DNA from: Chroococcidiopsidaceae cyanobacterium CP_BM_RX_35
GTDB lineage: Bacteria; Cyanobacteriota; Cyanobacteriia; Cyanobacteriales; Chroococcidiopsidaceae
NCBI GenBank assembly: GCA_019242465.1
Contig: JAFAVL010000780.1
Span: 1 to 11,382 of the forward strand
Length of the DNA stretch: 11,382 bases
Reading direction: 5' to 3'
Shown: one piece after another, positions 1-5,622 of the stretch
How the letters are laid out: every line of letters starts with the position of its first letter
How positions within the stretch are numbered: the first letter of the stretch is position 1
The notes under the pieces: generated by a model
What the model saw: only the letters and a program-made list of their open reading frames with translations
Database searches by the model: none
Told to the model about the DNA's origin: nothing
Program-made: the position numbers and the translations under genes

Positions 1-2
1 AG

Positions 3-1208
3 CGGATTGAGTTCACAACGGACATGGAGGCGGGAGTCACCCATGGAGAAATTCTCTTCATCGCTGTGGGAACGCCACCTTTGCCCACTGGTGAAAGTGA
101 TACACGTTACGTCGAAGCTGTAGCTCGAGGAATTGGGGCACATTTGAACGGCGGATACAAGGTGATCGTGAATAAATCAACGGTACCAATTGGATCTGGG
201 GACTGGGTGCGGATGATTGTCCTAGATGGCATAGCAGAACGCCAAAAGTCTTTAGTTACCGTTGGTGGAGGAACAGCTGATCAGAGGATAGCTGAGTTCG
301 AGACCAAGTTTGATGTTGTCAGCAATCCAGAGTTCTTACGGGAAGGCTCGGCAGTTTATGACACTTTTAACCCCGATCGGATCGTGCTGGGCAGCAATAG
401 TCCCAAAGCGATTGAATTGATGCAGGAACTTTATACTCCAATTGTTAACCGCCAGTTTGCTGCTGACCGAGCTTTACCACCAGTACCAGTCGTCGTAACT
501 GATATCAACTCGGCAGAGATGATTAAGTACGCTGCTAACGCGTTTTTAGCAACAAAGATCAGTTTTATTAACGAAGTCGCTAACATTTGTGATCGCGTCG
601 GGGCTGATGTGACTGAAGTTGCCATGGGAATTGGTTTAGACTCTCGAATTGGGAATAAGTTTTTACAAGCCGGGATCGGCTGGGGTGGCTCGTGTTTTCC
701 AAAAGATGTCTCAGCGCTGATTCACACGGCTGATGACTATGGGTACGAAGCCCATTTACTGAAAGCTGCAGTCAGCGTCAATCAACGTCAGCGTCTGATT
801 GCTGTGGAGAAACTACAGCAGGTTCTGAAGATCCTCAAAGGCAAGACGGTGGGATTACTAGGGCTAACTTTCAAGCCAGATACAGACGACCTCCGTGACG
901 CTCCCGCCCTCAATTTGATCGAACACCTAAACCGATTAGGAACCAGAGTCAAAGCCTACGACCCGATTGTTTCTCAGACCGGGATGCGTCATGGTCTAAC
1001 AGGAGTGTTAGTAGAAACCGATCCAGAGCGACTTGCAGATGGCTGTGATGCCTTAGTACTGATCACAGACTGGCAGCAATTTCACAGTTTAGATTATGGG
1101 AAAATGGCAAGTCTGATGAATACCCCTGTGATGATTGATGGTCGCAACTTCCTAGACAGGGAAAAGCTGCAACGGGCTGGTTTCTATTACGTGGGAGTGG
1201 GGCATTAA
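3..1208 (+). CDS. ugd: UDP-glucose 6-dehydrogenase, 5' end outside window
   Basis: Oxidises UDP-glucose to UDP-glucuronate with two NAD+, feeding exopolysaccharide and cell-envelope synthesis in the cytosol. The frame is open from base 3, and the residues before the first ATG (position 24) read RIEFTTD, which is family-like, so that ATG is internal and roughly 55-60 N-terminal residues (the start of the NAD-binding GxGxxG Rossmann fold) lie outside the window. Counting from position 24, visible motifs are FIAVGTPP, NKSTVPIGS (about residue 50), SNPEFLREGSA (about 100), the helical linker IKYAANAFLATKISFINE, the catalytic cysteine in GWGGSCFPKD (codon 693-695, residue 224), and the C-terminal UDP-binding motif GLTFKPDTDDLRDAP. 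The C-terminus looks complete. I see no terminator after the stop. The identification is firm; only the substrate (UDP-glucose rather than another UDP-sugar) is inferred. Confidence 0.95.
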   Translation, partial: RIEFTTDMEAGVTHGEILFIAVGTPPLPTGESDTRYVEAVARGIGAHLNGGYKVIVNKSTVPIGSGDWVRMIVLDGIAERQKSLVTVGGGTADQRIAEFETKFDVVSNPEFLREGSAVYDTFNPDRIVLGSNSPKAIELMQELYTPIVNRQFAADRALPPVPVVVTDINSAEMIKYAANAFLATKISFINEVANICDRVGADVTEVAMGIGLDSRIGNKFLQAGIGWGGSCFPKDVSALIHTADDYGYEAHLLKAAVSVNQRQRLIAVEKLQQVLKILKGKTVGLLGLTFKPDTDDLRDAPALNLIEHLNRLGTRVKAYDPIVSQTGMRHGLTGVLVETDPERLADGCDALVLITDWQQFHSLDYGKMASLMNTPVMIDGRNFLDREKLQRAGFYYVGVGH

Positions 1209-1579
1209 GAGACCAAACTCGAGCGTAGAATTGATGCCATGCAGCTAGGGAACAGAGGCAGTTGTAGGGAACGCCTGATACCTGCTACAAAAATACCAAT
1301 TCTTCCCAAACCGCCATACCGGGAGAATTATCTGTGCCAGCTTCCAGACGGCAGCTATCTCTAGTTGCCTTTCCTACCACTGCCCCCAAAATTTGATCGT
1401 GCCATTGCCTTCTTTGTTCCAACCAGACTTTCTTTGATGTAGAGGAGCGACTCACAACCTTTATGGCTGATATGGTTCGCGACTTGCATTCAGAGGTGAA
1501 AGAATCTTAATTGTGCGTCCCCAAAGCTGACACTTTCCAGACACGGGCACGAGCTTCTTGTGCTTATCACCTCTCCTGA

Positions 1580-1595
1580 TTTTTGCAACACAACC
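1580..1595 (-). repeat. Solo IS6/IS240-like terminal inverted repeat, copy 1
   Basis: The minus strand reads GGTTGTGTTGCAAAAA, identical over 16 bases to the copies at 1629-1644 (same strand) and 3701-3716 (opposite strand), with one mismatch to 10709-10724. The pattern resembles the IS6-family end consensus GG(T)TCTGTTGCAAA. No transposase is attached on either side here. It lies 49 bp from copy 2 in the same orientation. Confidence 0.7.
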
Positions 1596-1628
1596 GATAA
1601 TTTTTCAGCCTACCACCCGCAGCTCCAG

Positions 1629-1644
1629 TTTTTGCAACACAACC
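1629..1644 (-). repeat. Solo IS6/IS240-like terminal inverted repeat, copy 2
   Basis: The same 16-base end as copy 1, GGTTGTGTTGCAAAAA on the minus strand. Its outer edge abuts the stop codon of the GUN4 frame (stop at 1645-1647). Two ends in direct orientation 49 bp apart suggest two successive insertions followed by deletion, rather than one complete element. Confidence 0.7.
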
Positions 1645-2101
1645 TTATACTTTACAAGTCTCAACACGAGCGAAGAAATTTCCAAAAGTTATGTTAGCAC
1701 TGAGAAATTCTCTGATTACTACAGCTTTTCCAATCGGTGATTTAGGGATATAGCTCCAAATAATCAAGGGGAGGAAGCCTTTGGGCGTCTGATTAATGTT
1801 GCCTCCAGAGGCGATCATTTCCCTTATGTCATCTGGCGACACCCATTTATCATTTAAATTTAAAAGCAGTATGCTGCCTGGACGTAAAAACCATCCTACG
1901 CGTTTACCAAAACGGCGCATAACTTGATAATCTGAATTTTTACGACCTCCAACGCTTTGCCAAATTTGCTTCTGGACGCTAAAACCGAACTGTCCCTTAC
2001 TATATTCCACCCAGAGCCGATTAATAATGCTCAAGTCCTGGCATGGCAAACTTTCAACATCTTTATCTCTGAGCCAGCCTTCTTGGTCTCGCCGGGATAC
2101 C
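1645..2101 (-). pseudogene. GUN4 domain, frameshifted C-terminal half of TIR-GUN4 protein
   Basis: GUN4 binds protoporphyrin IX and Mg-protoporphyrin and stimulates Mg-chelatase. Cyanobacteria also carry many GUN4 domains fused to signalling domains. The frame here continues the TIR protein at 2102-3112 after a one-base shift: joined, it reads ETMVI-ILKVSRRDQEGW, then LPCQDLSIINRLWVEYSKG, QFGFSVQKQIW, a VGG loop, GWFLRP, and a GUN4-like tail ending FFARVETCKV. No start codon with a ribosome site precedes it. The first ATG (2047-2049) falls inside the conserved CQDL region, so independent translation would give a truncated domain. The C-terminus looks intact. It could be a real loss-of-function mutation or a sequencing error. 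Confidence 0.75.
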
Positions 2102-3112
2102 TTAAGTATAAATAACCATAGTTTCCTGATTGGCTTCTGACCACCTTCTTGCTGCTAATAAATCATGCAAACGCCTGTAATTTATTCCCAAACCAGAAAT
2201 CAGACTATCAGTTGGAACTTTGGTCAAAGTTGAATCTTGATCTGTCTCTTGTAGCTCTCTTTCTGCCTTTTCCTGTTCTAGTTTTTCGCGATATTTTACT
2301 TCGGCCTCAGCAAAAATTGGTTGTTCAATTCGCTCTACATCTCCGGCTTTAAGACCTAAATCCCTCTGGCAAAGTTTCAAATCAGCATTAGTCTCATCAC
2401 TAATAGGATACTCCTGCTGAATTATCCTAATGAGAGTTTGCTTGTATTTCTGTAAATTTCCCTCATACCTTTTAAAAGGCTCAAATGCATGAGTTTCTAT
2501 CTCGCTAGCCTCTCCAAGAGTCAATTTCAATTCCTCTCGAAGTTCATCTAGCGTGTCGCGCTCAGGTAAAGAAATCTTTCCGTCAGACAAAACCTCTTCA
2601 ACCTTCTTAAGATACTGTGTTCTAGCAACTTCTTTCTGCTGCAATTTTTGCTTACGCTGCTCAAGCAAAAGCTTAGCTACTGTACGAATCCCCTGAACCA
2701 CACTCACAAAAGCTTCGTCTTCGTTATGCCAAAGTGTTACAGCTTTACCGTCCTTGGGATAAGCTTGAAGTTTTGCAAAAGGAGCGTCCTGCCAATCAAA
2801 CGGGCGTAATATAACCGGGATGACATAAGCTTTTCCAGCTTCATGTTGTTGCATTGCCTGTAAAATTTCAATTTCACGACAGTATTTAGAGGCAATAAAA
2901 TCTGGACTAACGAGTAGCAAAATAATGTCAGCCGTATCTAGGCAAGATTTAATTTCATCATCCCACTCGGTTCCAGCTACAATCTTGCGGTCGTGCCAGC
3001 TAGAGATTACCTTTTGCCACTCTAGATTGGCTAGGTGGTTAGCTAATGCGTCCCGCAGTGCTTCATCTTTGTGTGAGTAGGAGAAAAAAAGCTTAACTGA
3101 TTCGTCCGCCAT
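2102..3112 (-). CDS. TIR-domain protein with helical repeats, N-terminal part of broken TIR-GUN4
   Basis: TIR domains are NAD+-cleaving or scaffold modules used in bacterial immunity and signalling. Residues 6-145 form the TIR domain: KLFFSYSHKDEALRDAL (strand A, box 1), the DIILLLVSPDF strand, YCREIE with a candidate catalytic glutamate (E82, or E80), and VIPVILRPFDW. Residues 167-213 and 223-267 are two divergent copies of a helical unit (Y..., then a gap, S...ER/ET..L, IE...F/IF). A charged coiled coil spans about 269-290. Residues 302-336 match the first GUN4 helices (INYRRLHDLLAARRWSEA). Translation stops at TAA 2102-2104, where the GUN4 domain continues one frame over. The start ATG at 3110-3112 has no clear ribosome site. 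The GUN4 half is needed for a normal protein, so this is probably part of a pseudogene. Confidence 0.85.
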   Translation of the reverse strand: MADESVKLFFSYSHKDEALRDALANHLANLEWQKVISSWHDRKIVAGTEWDDEIKSCLDTADIILLLVSPDFIASKYCREIEILQAMQQHEAGKAYVIPVILRPFDWQDAPFAKLQAYPKDGKAVTLWHNEDEAFVSVVQGIRTVAKLLLEQRKQKLQQKEVARTQYLKKVEEVLSDGKISLPERDTLDELREELKLTLGEASEIETHAFEPFKRYEGNLQKYKQTLIRIIQQEYPISDETNADLKLCQRDLGLKAGDVERIEQPIFAEAEVKYREKLEQEKAERELQETDQDSTLTKVPTDSLISGLGINYRRLHDLLAARRWSEANQETMVIYT

Positions 3113-3198
3113 GTTACACTTATATCGATTGTTACTACAGTTGGGTATATGTGTAGTTCTCTGCCTGATTGCCTAATAGGGGGCGTCTCTTCGCTCAT
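3043..3198 (-). CDS. Possible small leader ORF overlapping the TIR start
   Basis: A 51-codon frame beginning MSEETPPIRQSGRELHIY is preceded by a strong ribosome site (GGGAGG at 3210-3215, 11 bases before the ATG). The TIR start at 3112 lacks one. The frame runs across that start and about 70 bases into the TIR gene in another phase. It could serve translational coupling to the TIR gene, be the remains of an N-terminal extension lost by a second frameshift, or be coincidence. No homology is recognised. The part overlapping the TIR gene looks like an out-of-frame shadow. Confidence 0.25.
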   Translation of the reverse strand: MSEETPPIRQSGRELHIYPTVVTIDISVTWRTNQLSFFSPTHTKMKHCGTH

Positions 3199-3225
3199 CA
3201 GTTGTATATCCTCCCAAATGCCCAA

Positions 3226-3457
3226 TATTCAATTATTCAAATGTGGTCTCAGTTTTATATTAATGTGAGTCTCGATTCCTCCTCAATTTCATTGATTTTG
3301 GTTCGAAAACCGTCTTGATTTCAGGTCGAAGCATTGATGATTTCGGGTCACTACACCTAGCGGTTTGCTCAGTTTACTCTGCTAGGGGCTCTTTTAGAAT
3401 TAAAAGTTTGATATAGCGGTCTCGTTTACTCTTATTGACTTCTCAGATCCATAGCCA
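3226..3457. other. Intergenic region upstream of the IS200 remnant
   Basis: No gene is supported. It is AT-rich and contains a small inverted repeat (GGTTCGAAAACC, 3300-3311), three loosely similar segments starting TTGAT at 3292, 3315 and 3334, and the stem-loop at 3356-3395. The right-hand part is probably the left end of the IS200-type element whose transposase remnant follows. Confidence 0.4.
3356..3395 (+). terminator. Stem-loop followed by T-rich tract
   Basis: CCTAGC (3356-3361) pairs perfectly with GCTAGG (3381-3386) around a 19-base loop, followed by GGGCTCTTTT. It can work as a Rho-independent terminator on the plus strand. IS200 elements are known to carry a terminator-like hairpin between their left end and tnpA that blocks read-through into the transposase gene. 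The position, about 100 bases before the tnpA remnant, fits that role. A 6-bp stem with a large loop is weak, so function is uncertain. Confidence 0.35.
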
Positions 3458-3481
3458 TGATTTACGCAGCCGATCATAAAA

Positions 3482-3700
3482 CTTTACACTCGAAGTCTTT
3501 CCCATTCCAAATGGGATTGCAAGGACCGTATTATCTTCGTGCTAAAGTATCGTCACAAGATGCTGTTTGGTGAAATTCGCAAATTCTTAGGACCAATCTT
3601 CCATGAACTTGCCCGTTAGAAGGAGTGCCGAATTCTTGAAGGATACCTTATGCCAGACCACCCACGTGCATATTGTGTATTGAGTTTCACCCAAGTATGC
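3482..3700 (+). pseudogene. IS200/IS605-type Y1 transposase TnpA, degraded and truncated
   Basis: TnpA is a small HUH-type single-strand transposase. The frame from 3482 gives SLSHSKWDCKDRIIFVLKYR, then HKMLFGEIRKFLGPIFHELA, closely following the IS200 N-terminus. Damage follows: a TAG stop at 3617-3619 where glutamine (CAG) is usual, then ECRILEGYLMPDH. A duplicated CCAC right after PDH splits the two histidines of the HUH metal site (PDH-VH). Beyond it the frame resumes as VHIVY-stop-VSPKYAV. Homology ends exactly where the IS6-like terminal repeat begins (3701), so the 3' half, including the catalytic tyrosine region, was removed by that insertion. The start is also unclear: the in-frame codon upstream at 3458-3460 is a stop. 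Not functional. Confidence 0.85.
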
Positions 3701-3716
3701 GGTTGTGTTGCAAAAA
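3701..3716 (+). repeat. IS6/IS240-like terminal inverted repeat, copy 3
   Basis: GGTTGTGTTGCAAAAA on the plus strand marks the transposase-3' end of an IS6-like element whose remains run to about 4152. It is an exact inverted copy of the repeats at 1580 and 1629. It lies immediately after the last IS200 TnpA codons and 38 bases outside the IS6 transposase stop codon (3755-3757), as expected for an intact IS end. Confidence 0.75.
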
Positions 3717-3835
3717 GTTGTTGAGGACAGAATACTCCTGGGAAAGGGAATCAACTAAGCAACCACTCCAAAGATTTCAGCTATGAATTTCACCCGTTCT
3801 TTGACGGCTCCTTTTTCAATGCCAGAACGCTTAAC

Positions 3836-3941
3836 GCGGGACGCCAGTTCGTAACGCCTTCGGCTTCGCTTCGCTAGCGCCGGGGAATTCGGCTTAGACG
3901 ACTGGATCGGGAACCCTGCAAGGCGAGACTGGCTCAGCTTT
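3836..3941. mobile_element. 106-bp MITE-like insertion with CTTAAC target duplication
   Basis: The insertion is flanked by direct CTTAAC copies at 3830-3835 and 3942-3947, and its removal with one copy repairs the IS6 transposase frame, so it is a true insertion. Imperfect inverted sequences lie just inside the ends (GCCAGTTCG at 3843-3851 against CGAGACTGGC near 3924-3933). It contains the motif CGCCTTCGGCTTCGC and TTCGCTAGCGCC (3855-3881), a type of GC-rich palindromic motif that recurs in cyanobacterial genomes. It is too short to encode a transposase and would have to be mobilised in trans. Confidence 0.6.
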
Positions 3942-4013
3942 CTTAACTTGTCCCTTTCTTAGCATGTTCATAGATTCATAACCCCTTATCGTTCGCCGCG
4001 CAGTAAAGCGAAG

Positions 4014-4100
4014 CAACATCTCTCCCCCCCTGCCCCTAATCCCCAAAGGGGACCCCGAGCGCCCCTTCTTCCCTTAGGGGGGTAAGGGGGGTTGGCGTTG
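4014..4100. repeat. C-rich 87-bp repeat inserted in the IS6 remnant
   Basis: It runs from CAAC to GTTG, with C-runs on one side and G-runs on the other (CTCTCCCCCCCTGCCCC ... GGGGGGTTGGCG) able to fold into a long hairpin through CCCCAAAGGGG (4042-4052) and CCCTTAGGGG. The base composition is unlike its surroundings. It splits the IS6 transposase between GFSAF and TARRT. I find no clear target duplication at its ends. Similar C-rich palindromic repeats occur in many copies in cyanobacterial intergenic DNA. Confidence 0.55.
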
Positions 4101-4193
4101 AACGCACTAAATCCCATGCCAGGTTTGACTAATCTTTTAAGTAATCGTTCACGGGGTGCTGCTATCAACAGGCAGTAGGGATCGCCTAATCGC

Positions 4194-5477
4194 TTAGGAC
4201 ACTAGGGTCTGGATTGCCTGTTCAACTGCATGTAAAGCGATGTCTACTTCCTCGGCTATCACAATGAGCGGCGGGACAAACCGAACTACCTTTGGACCAG
4301 CTGGCACAAGTAACAAGCCCCGATCTATTGCCGCCTTCACTACATCAGCGGAGGTTAGATCGCTATCAGCTGTTAATTCCATACCGTCAATCAAGCCCCA
4401 ACCCCGCACTTCGGCAATTTGATGGGGATATTTAGCGGCGATCACTCTGAGTCCAGCCCGCAATTGTTCACCTCGCTCTTGGACATTTTGCAGGAGGTTG
4501 TCTTGTTCCAAAGTTTGCAACACACACAGTGATGCAGCACAGGCAAAGGGATTGCCACCAAATGTACTGGCATGATCTCCCGGCTTGAAGACATCACAGA
4601 ACTGCTTGCACATCACAGCACCAATGGGGATACCACCCCCTAGTCCCTTGGCGCTGGTAAACACATCTGGCTCGATCCCCAGGTTCTCGTACCCCCAGAG
4701 TTTACCAGTCCGCCCTACACCTACCTGCACTTCATCCAGCATTAGCAAAATGCCCGTTTCGTCACAGATTTCACGGATGCGCTTGAAGTAGGCAACATCT
4801 CCGGGTCTAACGCCACCTTCTCCTTGTAAGGGCTCCAGCAGGATTGCTGCCACGCCGCGATCACCAGAGTCAAGTTCGCCAATCGCATTCTCCACTGCCT
4901 TAATGTCGTTGTAGGGTACGTAGTGGAACCCAGGCACCAGAGGGCTAAAGTCTTTTTGGTACTTCGGTTGACCAGTGGCAGTAATTGTTGCCAGTGTCCG
5001 CCCATGGAAACTAGCGTTAGCAGTCAAAATCAGAGGTTCATCGATGTCCAACACCTGATGGGCGTACTTCCGTGCCAGTTTAATTGCGCCTTCATTCGCC
5101 TCTGCTCCAGAGTTGCAGAAGAACACTCGGTCAGCGCAGGAGTGCTCAATGAGCCACTTGGCTAACTCACCTTGCACAGGGATATAAAACAGGTTAGAAA
5201 CATGATGCAGCGTCTGAATTTGACGCGTTACAGTTTCAACTAAGGCTGGGTGAGCGTGTCCTAGAGAGCAAGTGGCAATCCCCGCCACAAAGTCCAGATA
5301 CTCTCGTCCTTCGGTATCCCAAACGCGGCAGCCCGCTCCCCGCTCTAGGGCTAGAGGAAATCGACCGTAAGTGGTCATCACACAGCCGTCAAAGCTGGTG
5401 GGGTCGTAAGGGCTAGATAGGACGGGACTTGATTCTGCTGGTATGGATGGTTCTTGAACAACAGTTTCTATGCTCAC
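4194..5477 (-). CDS. argD: Acetylornithine aminotransferase
   Basis: PLP-dependent class III aminotransferase that converts N-acetylglutamate semialdehyde and glutamate to N-acetylornithine and 2-oxoglutarate in arginine synthesis; some members also act in lysine synthesis. The 427 residues are full length. Visible motifs are SGAEAN (123-128, phosphate binding), SFHGRT (156-161), LLMLDEVQVGVGRTG with D248 contacting the PLP ring nitrogen, the Schiff-base lysine K277 in TSAKGLGGG, and STFGGNP (304-310). The start is GTG (5475-5477), fixed by an excellent ribosome site GAGGAG 7 bases upstream. A variable 30-residue N-terminal lead precedes the conserved YGRFPLALERG. It is divergently arranged with the K+ channel gene, sharing 145 bp. 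Its 3' end directly abuts the decayed IS region. Confidence 0.96.
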   Translation of the reverse strand: MSIETVVQEPSIPAESSPVLSSPYDPTSFDGCVMTTYGRFPLALERGAGCRVWDTEGREYLDFVAGIATCSLGHAHPALVETVTRQIQTLHHVSNLFYIPVQGELAKWLIEHSCADRVFFCNSGAEANEGAIKLARKYAHQVLDIDEPLILTANASFHGRTLATITATGQPKYQKDFSPLVPGFHYVPYNDIKAVENAIGELDSGDRGVAAILLEPLQGEGGVRPGDVAYFKRIREICDETGILLMLDEVQVGVGRTGKLWGYENLGIEPDVFTSAKGLGGGIPIGAVMCKQFCDVFKPGDHASTFGGNPFACAASLCVLQTLEQDNLLQNVQERGEQLRAGLRVIAAKYPHQIAEVRGWGLIDGMELTADSDLTSADVVKAAIDRGLLLVPAGPKVVRFVPPLIVIAEEVDIALHAVEQAIQTLVS

Positions 5478-5484
5478 GACTTAG

Positions 5485-5490
5485 CTCCTC
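5485..5490 (-). promoter_or_regulatory. Shine-Dalgarno site of argD
   Basis: GAGGAG on the minus strand, 7 bases before the GTG at 5475-5477. It supports the GTG start. Confidence 0.75.
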
Positions 5491-5542
5491 AAAAATTTTT
5501 ATTCTCTTTGCAAGTTTAGTCGGCATTCACAAAACTTTCTGT

Positions 5543-5570
5543 CTAATCTGACTCATTCGGTCATTAGTCA
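5543..5570. promoter_or_regulatory. Dyad in the argD / K+ channel divergent intergenic region
   Basis: Two nested inverted repeats occur in the 145-bp region shared by both genes: CTAAT (5543-5547) with ATTAG (5563-5567), and TGACT (5549-5553) with AGTCA (5566-5570). The location allows an operator controlling one or both genes. No known consensus is matched and short dyads in AT-rich DNA can arise by chance. Confidence 0.2.
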
Positions 5571-5622
5571 CAAAGCAGAGCGCAAAGATATCCTCAAATG
5601 AGAAGTCCCACAACCGAAACCC

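Larger units (their letters stand above)
1209..1644. other. Gene-poor stretch with remnants and IS ends
   Basis: No intact gene is supported. The plus frame after the stop at 1394-1396 stays open to a TAA at 1508-1510, and its last 30 codons read like a protein end (FFDVEERLTTFMADMVRDLH, then SEVKES). It has no start and I do not recognise it, so it may be the 3' tail of a decayed gene. Two copies of an IS-type terminal repeat sit at 1580-1595 and 1629-1644, listed separately. The possible 60-residue ORF at 1558-1740 runs through both repeats and into the GUN4 gene on the other strand, and is not credible. Confidence 0.5.
3755..4152 (-). pseudogene. IS6/IS240-like DDE transposase C-terminal remnant
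   Basis: Read on the minus strand, three blocks match an IS6-family transposase C-terminus: KRLVKPGMGFSAF (about 4105-4140), TARRTIRGYESMNMLRKGQV (about 3946-4004) and GIEKGAVKERVKFIAEIF, then GVVA and a TAG stop at 3755-3757. The first and second blocks are separated by an 87-bp C-rich repeat. The second and third are separated by a 106-bp insertion with a 6-bp target duplication; removing the latter and one duplicate restores an unbroken frame (RKGQVK-RSGIEKG). The N-terminal helix-turn-helix, most of the DDE core and the other end of the IS are missing. The upstream block also has an apparent frameshift (VNDYLK / KRLVKP). Not functional. Confidence 0.75.

Noticed and set aside
1558..1740. 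60-residue plus-strand ORF at the IS repeats
   Set aside because: It consists of two IS ends plus the antisense of the GUN4 C-terminus.
2095..2120. Programmed ribosomal frameshift joining TIR to GUN4
   Set aside because: A +1 shift at ACT-TAA-G is conceivable, but there is no recognised slippery heptamer, stimulatory ribosome site or pseudoknot visible, and the surrounding DNA is full of decay. A one-base insertion is simpler.
3292..3340. Three TTGAT-starting segments as a tandem or CRISPR-like array
   Set aside because: Spacings are unequal (23 and 19 bp) and the copies are poorly matched; no repeat-spacer structure is present here or elsewhere in the window.
3986..4168. 60-residue minus-strand ORF (FNANPPYPPKGRRGARG...)
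   Set aside because: It is an accidental translation of the IS6 remnant running into the C-rich repeat, not a gene.
4165..4186. argD terminator (AGGCAGTAGGGATCGCCT)
   Set aside because: Only a 4-bp stem and no T-tract in the direction of argD transcription.
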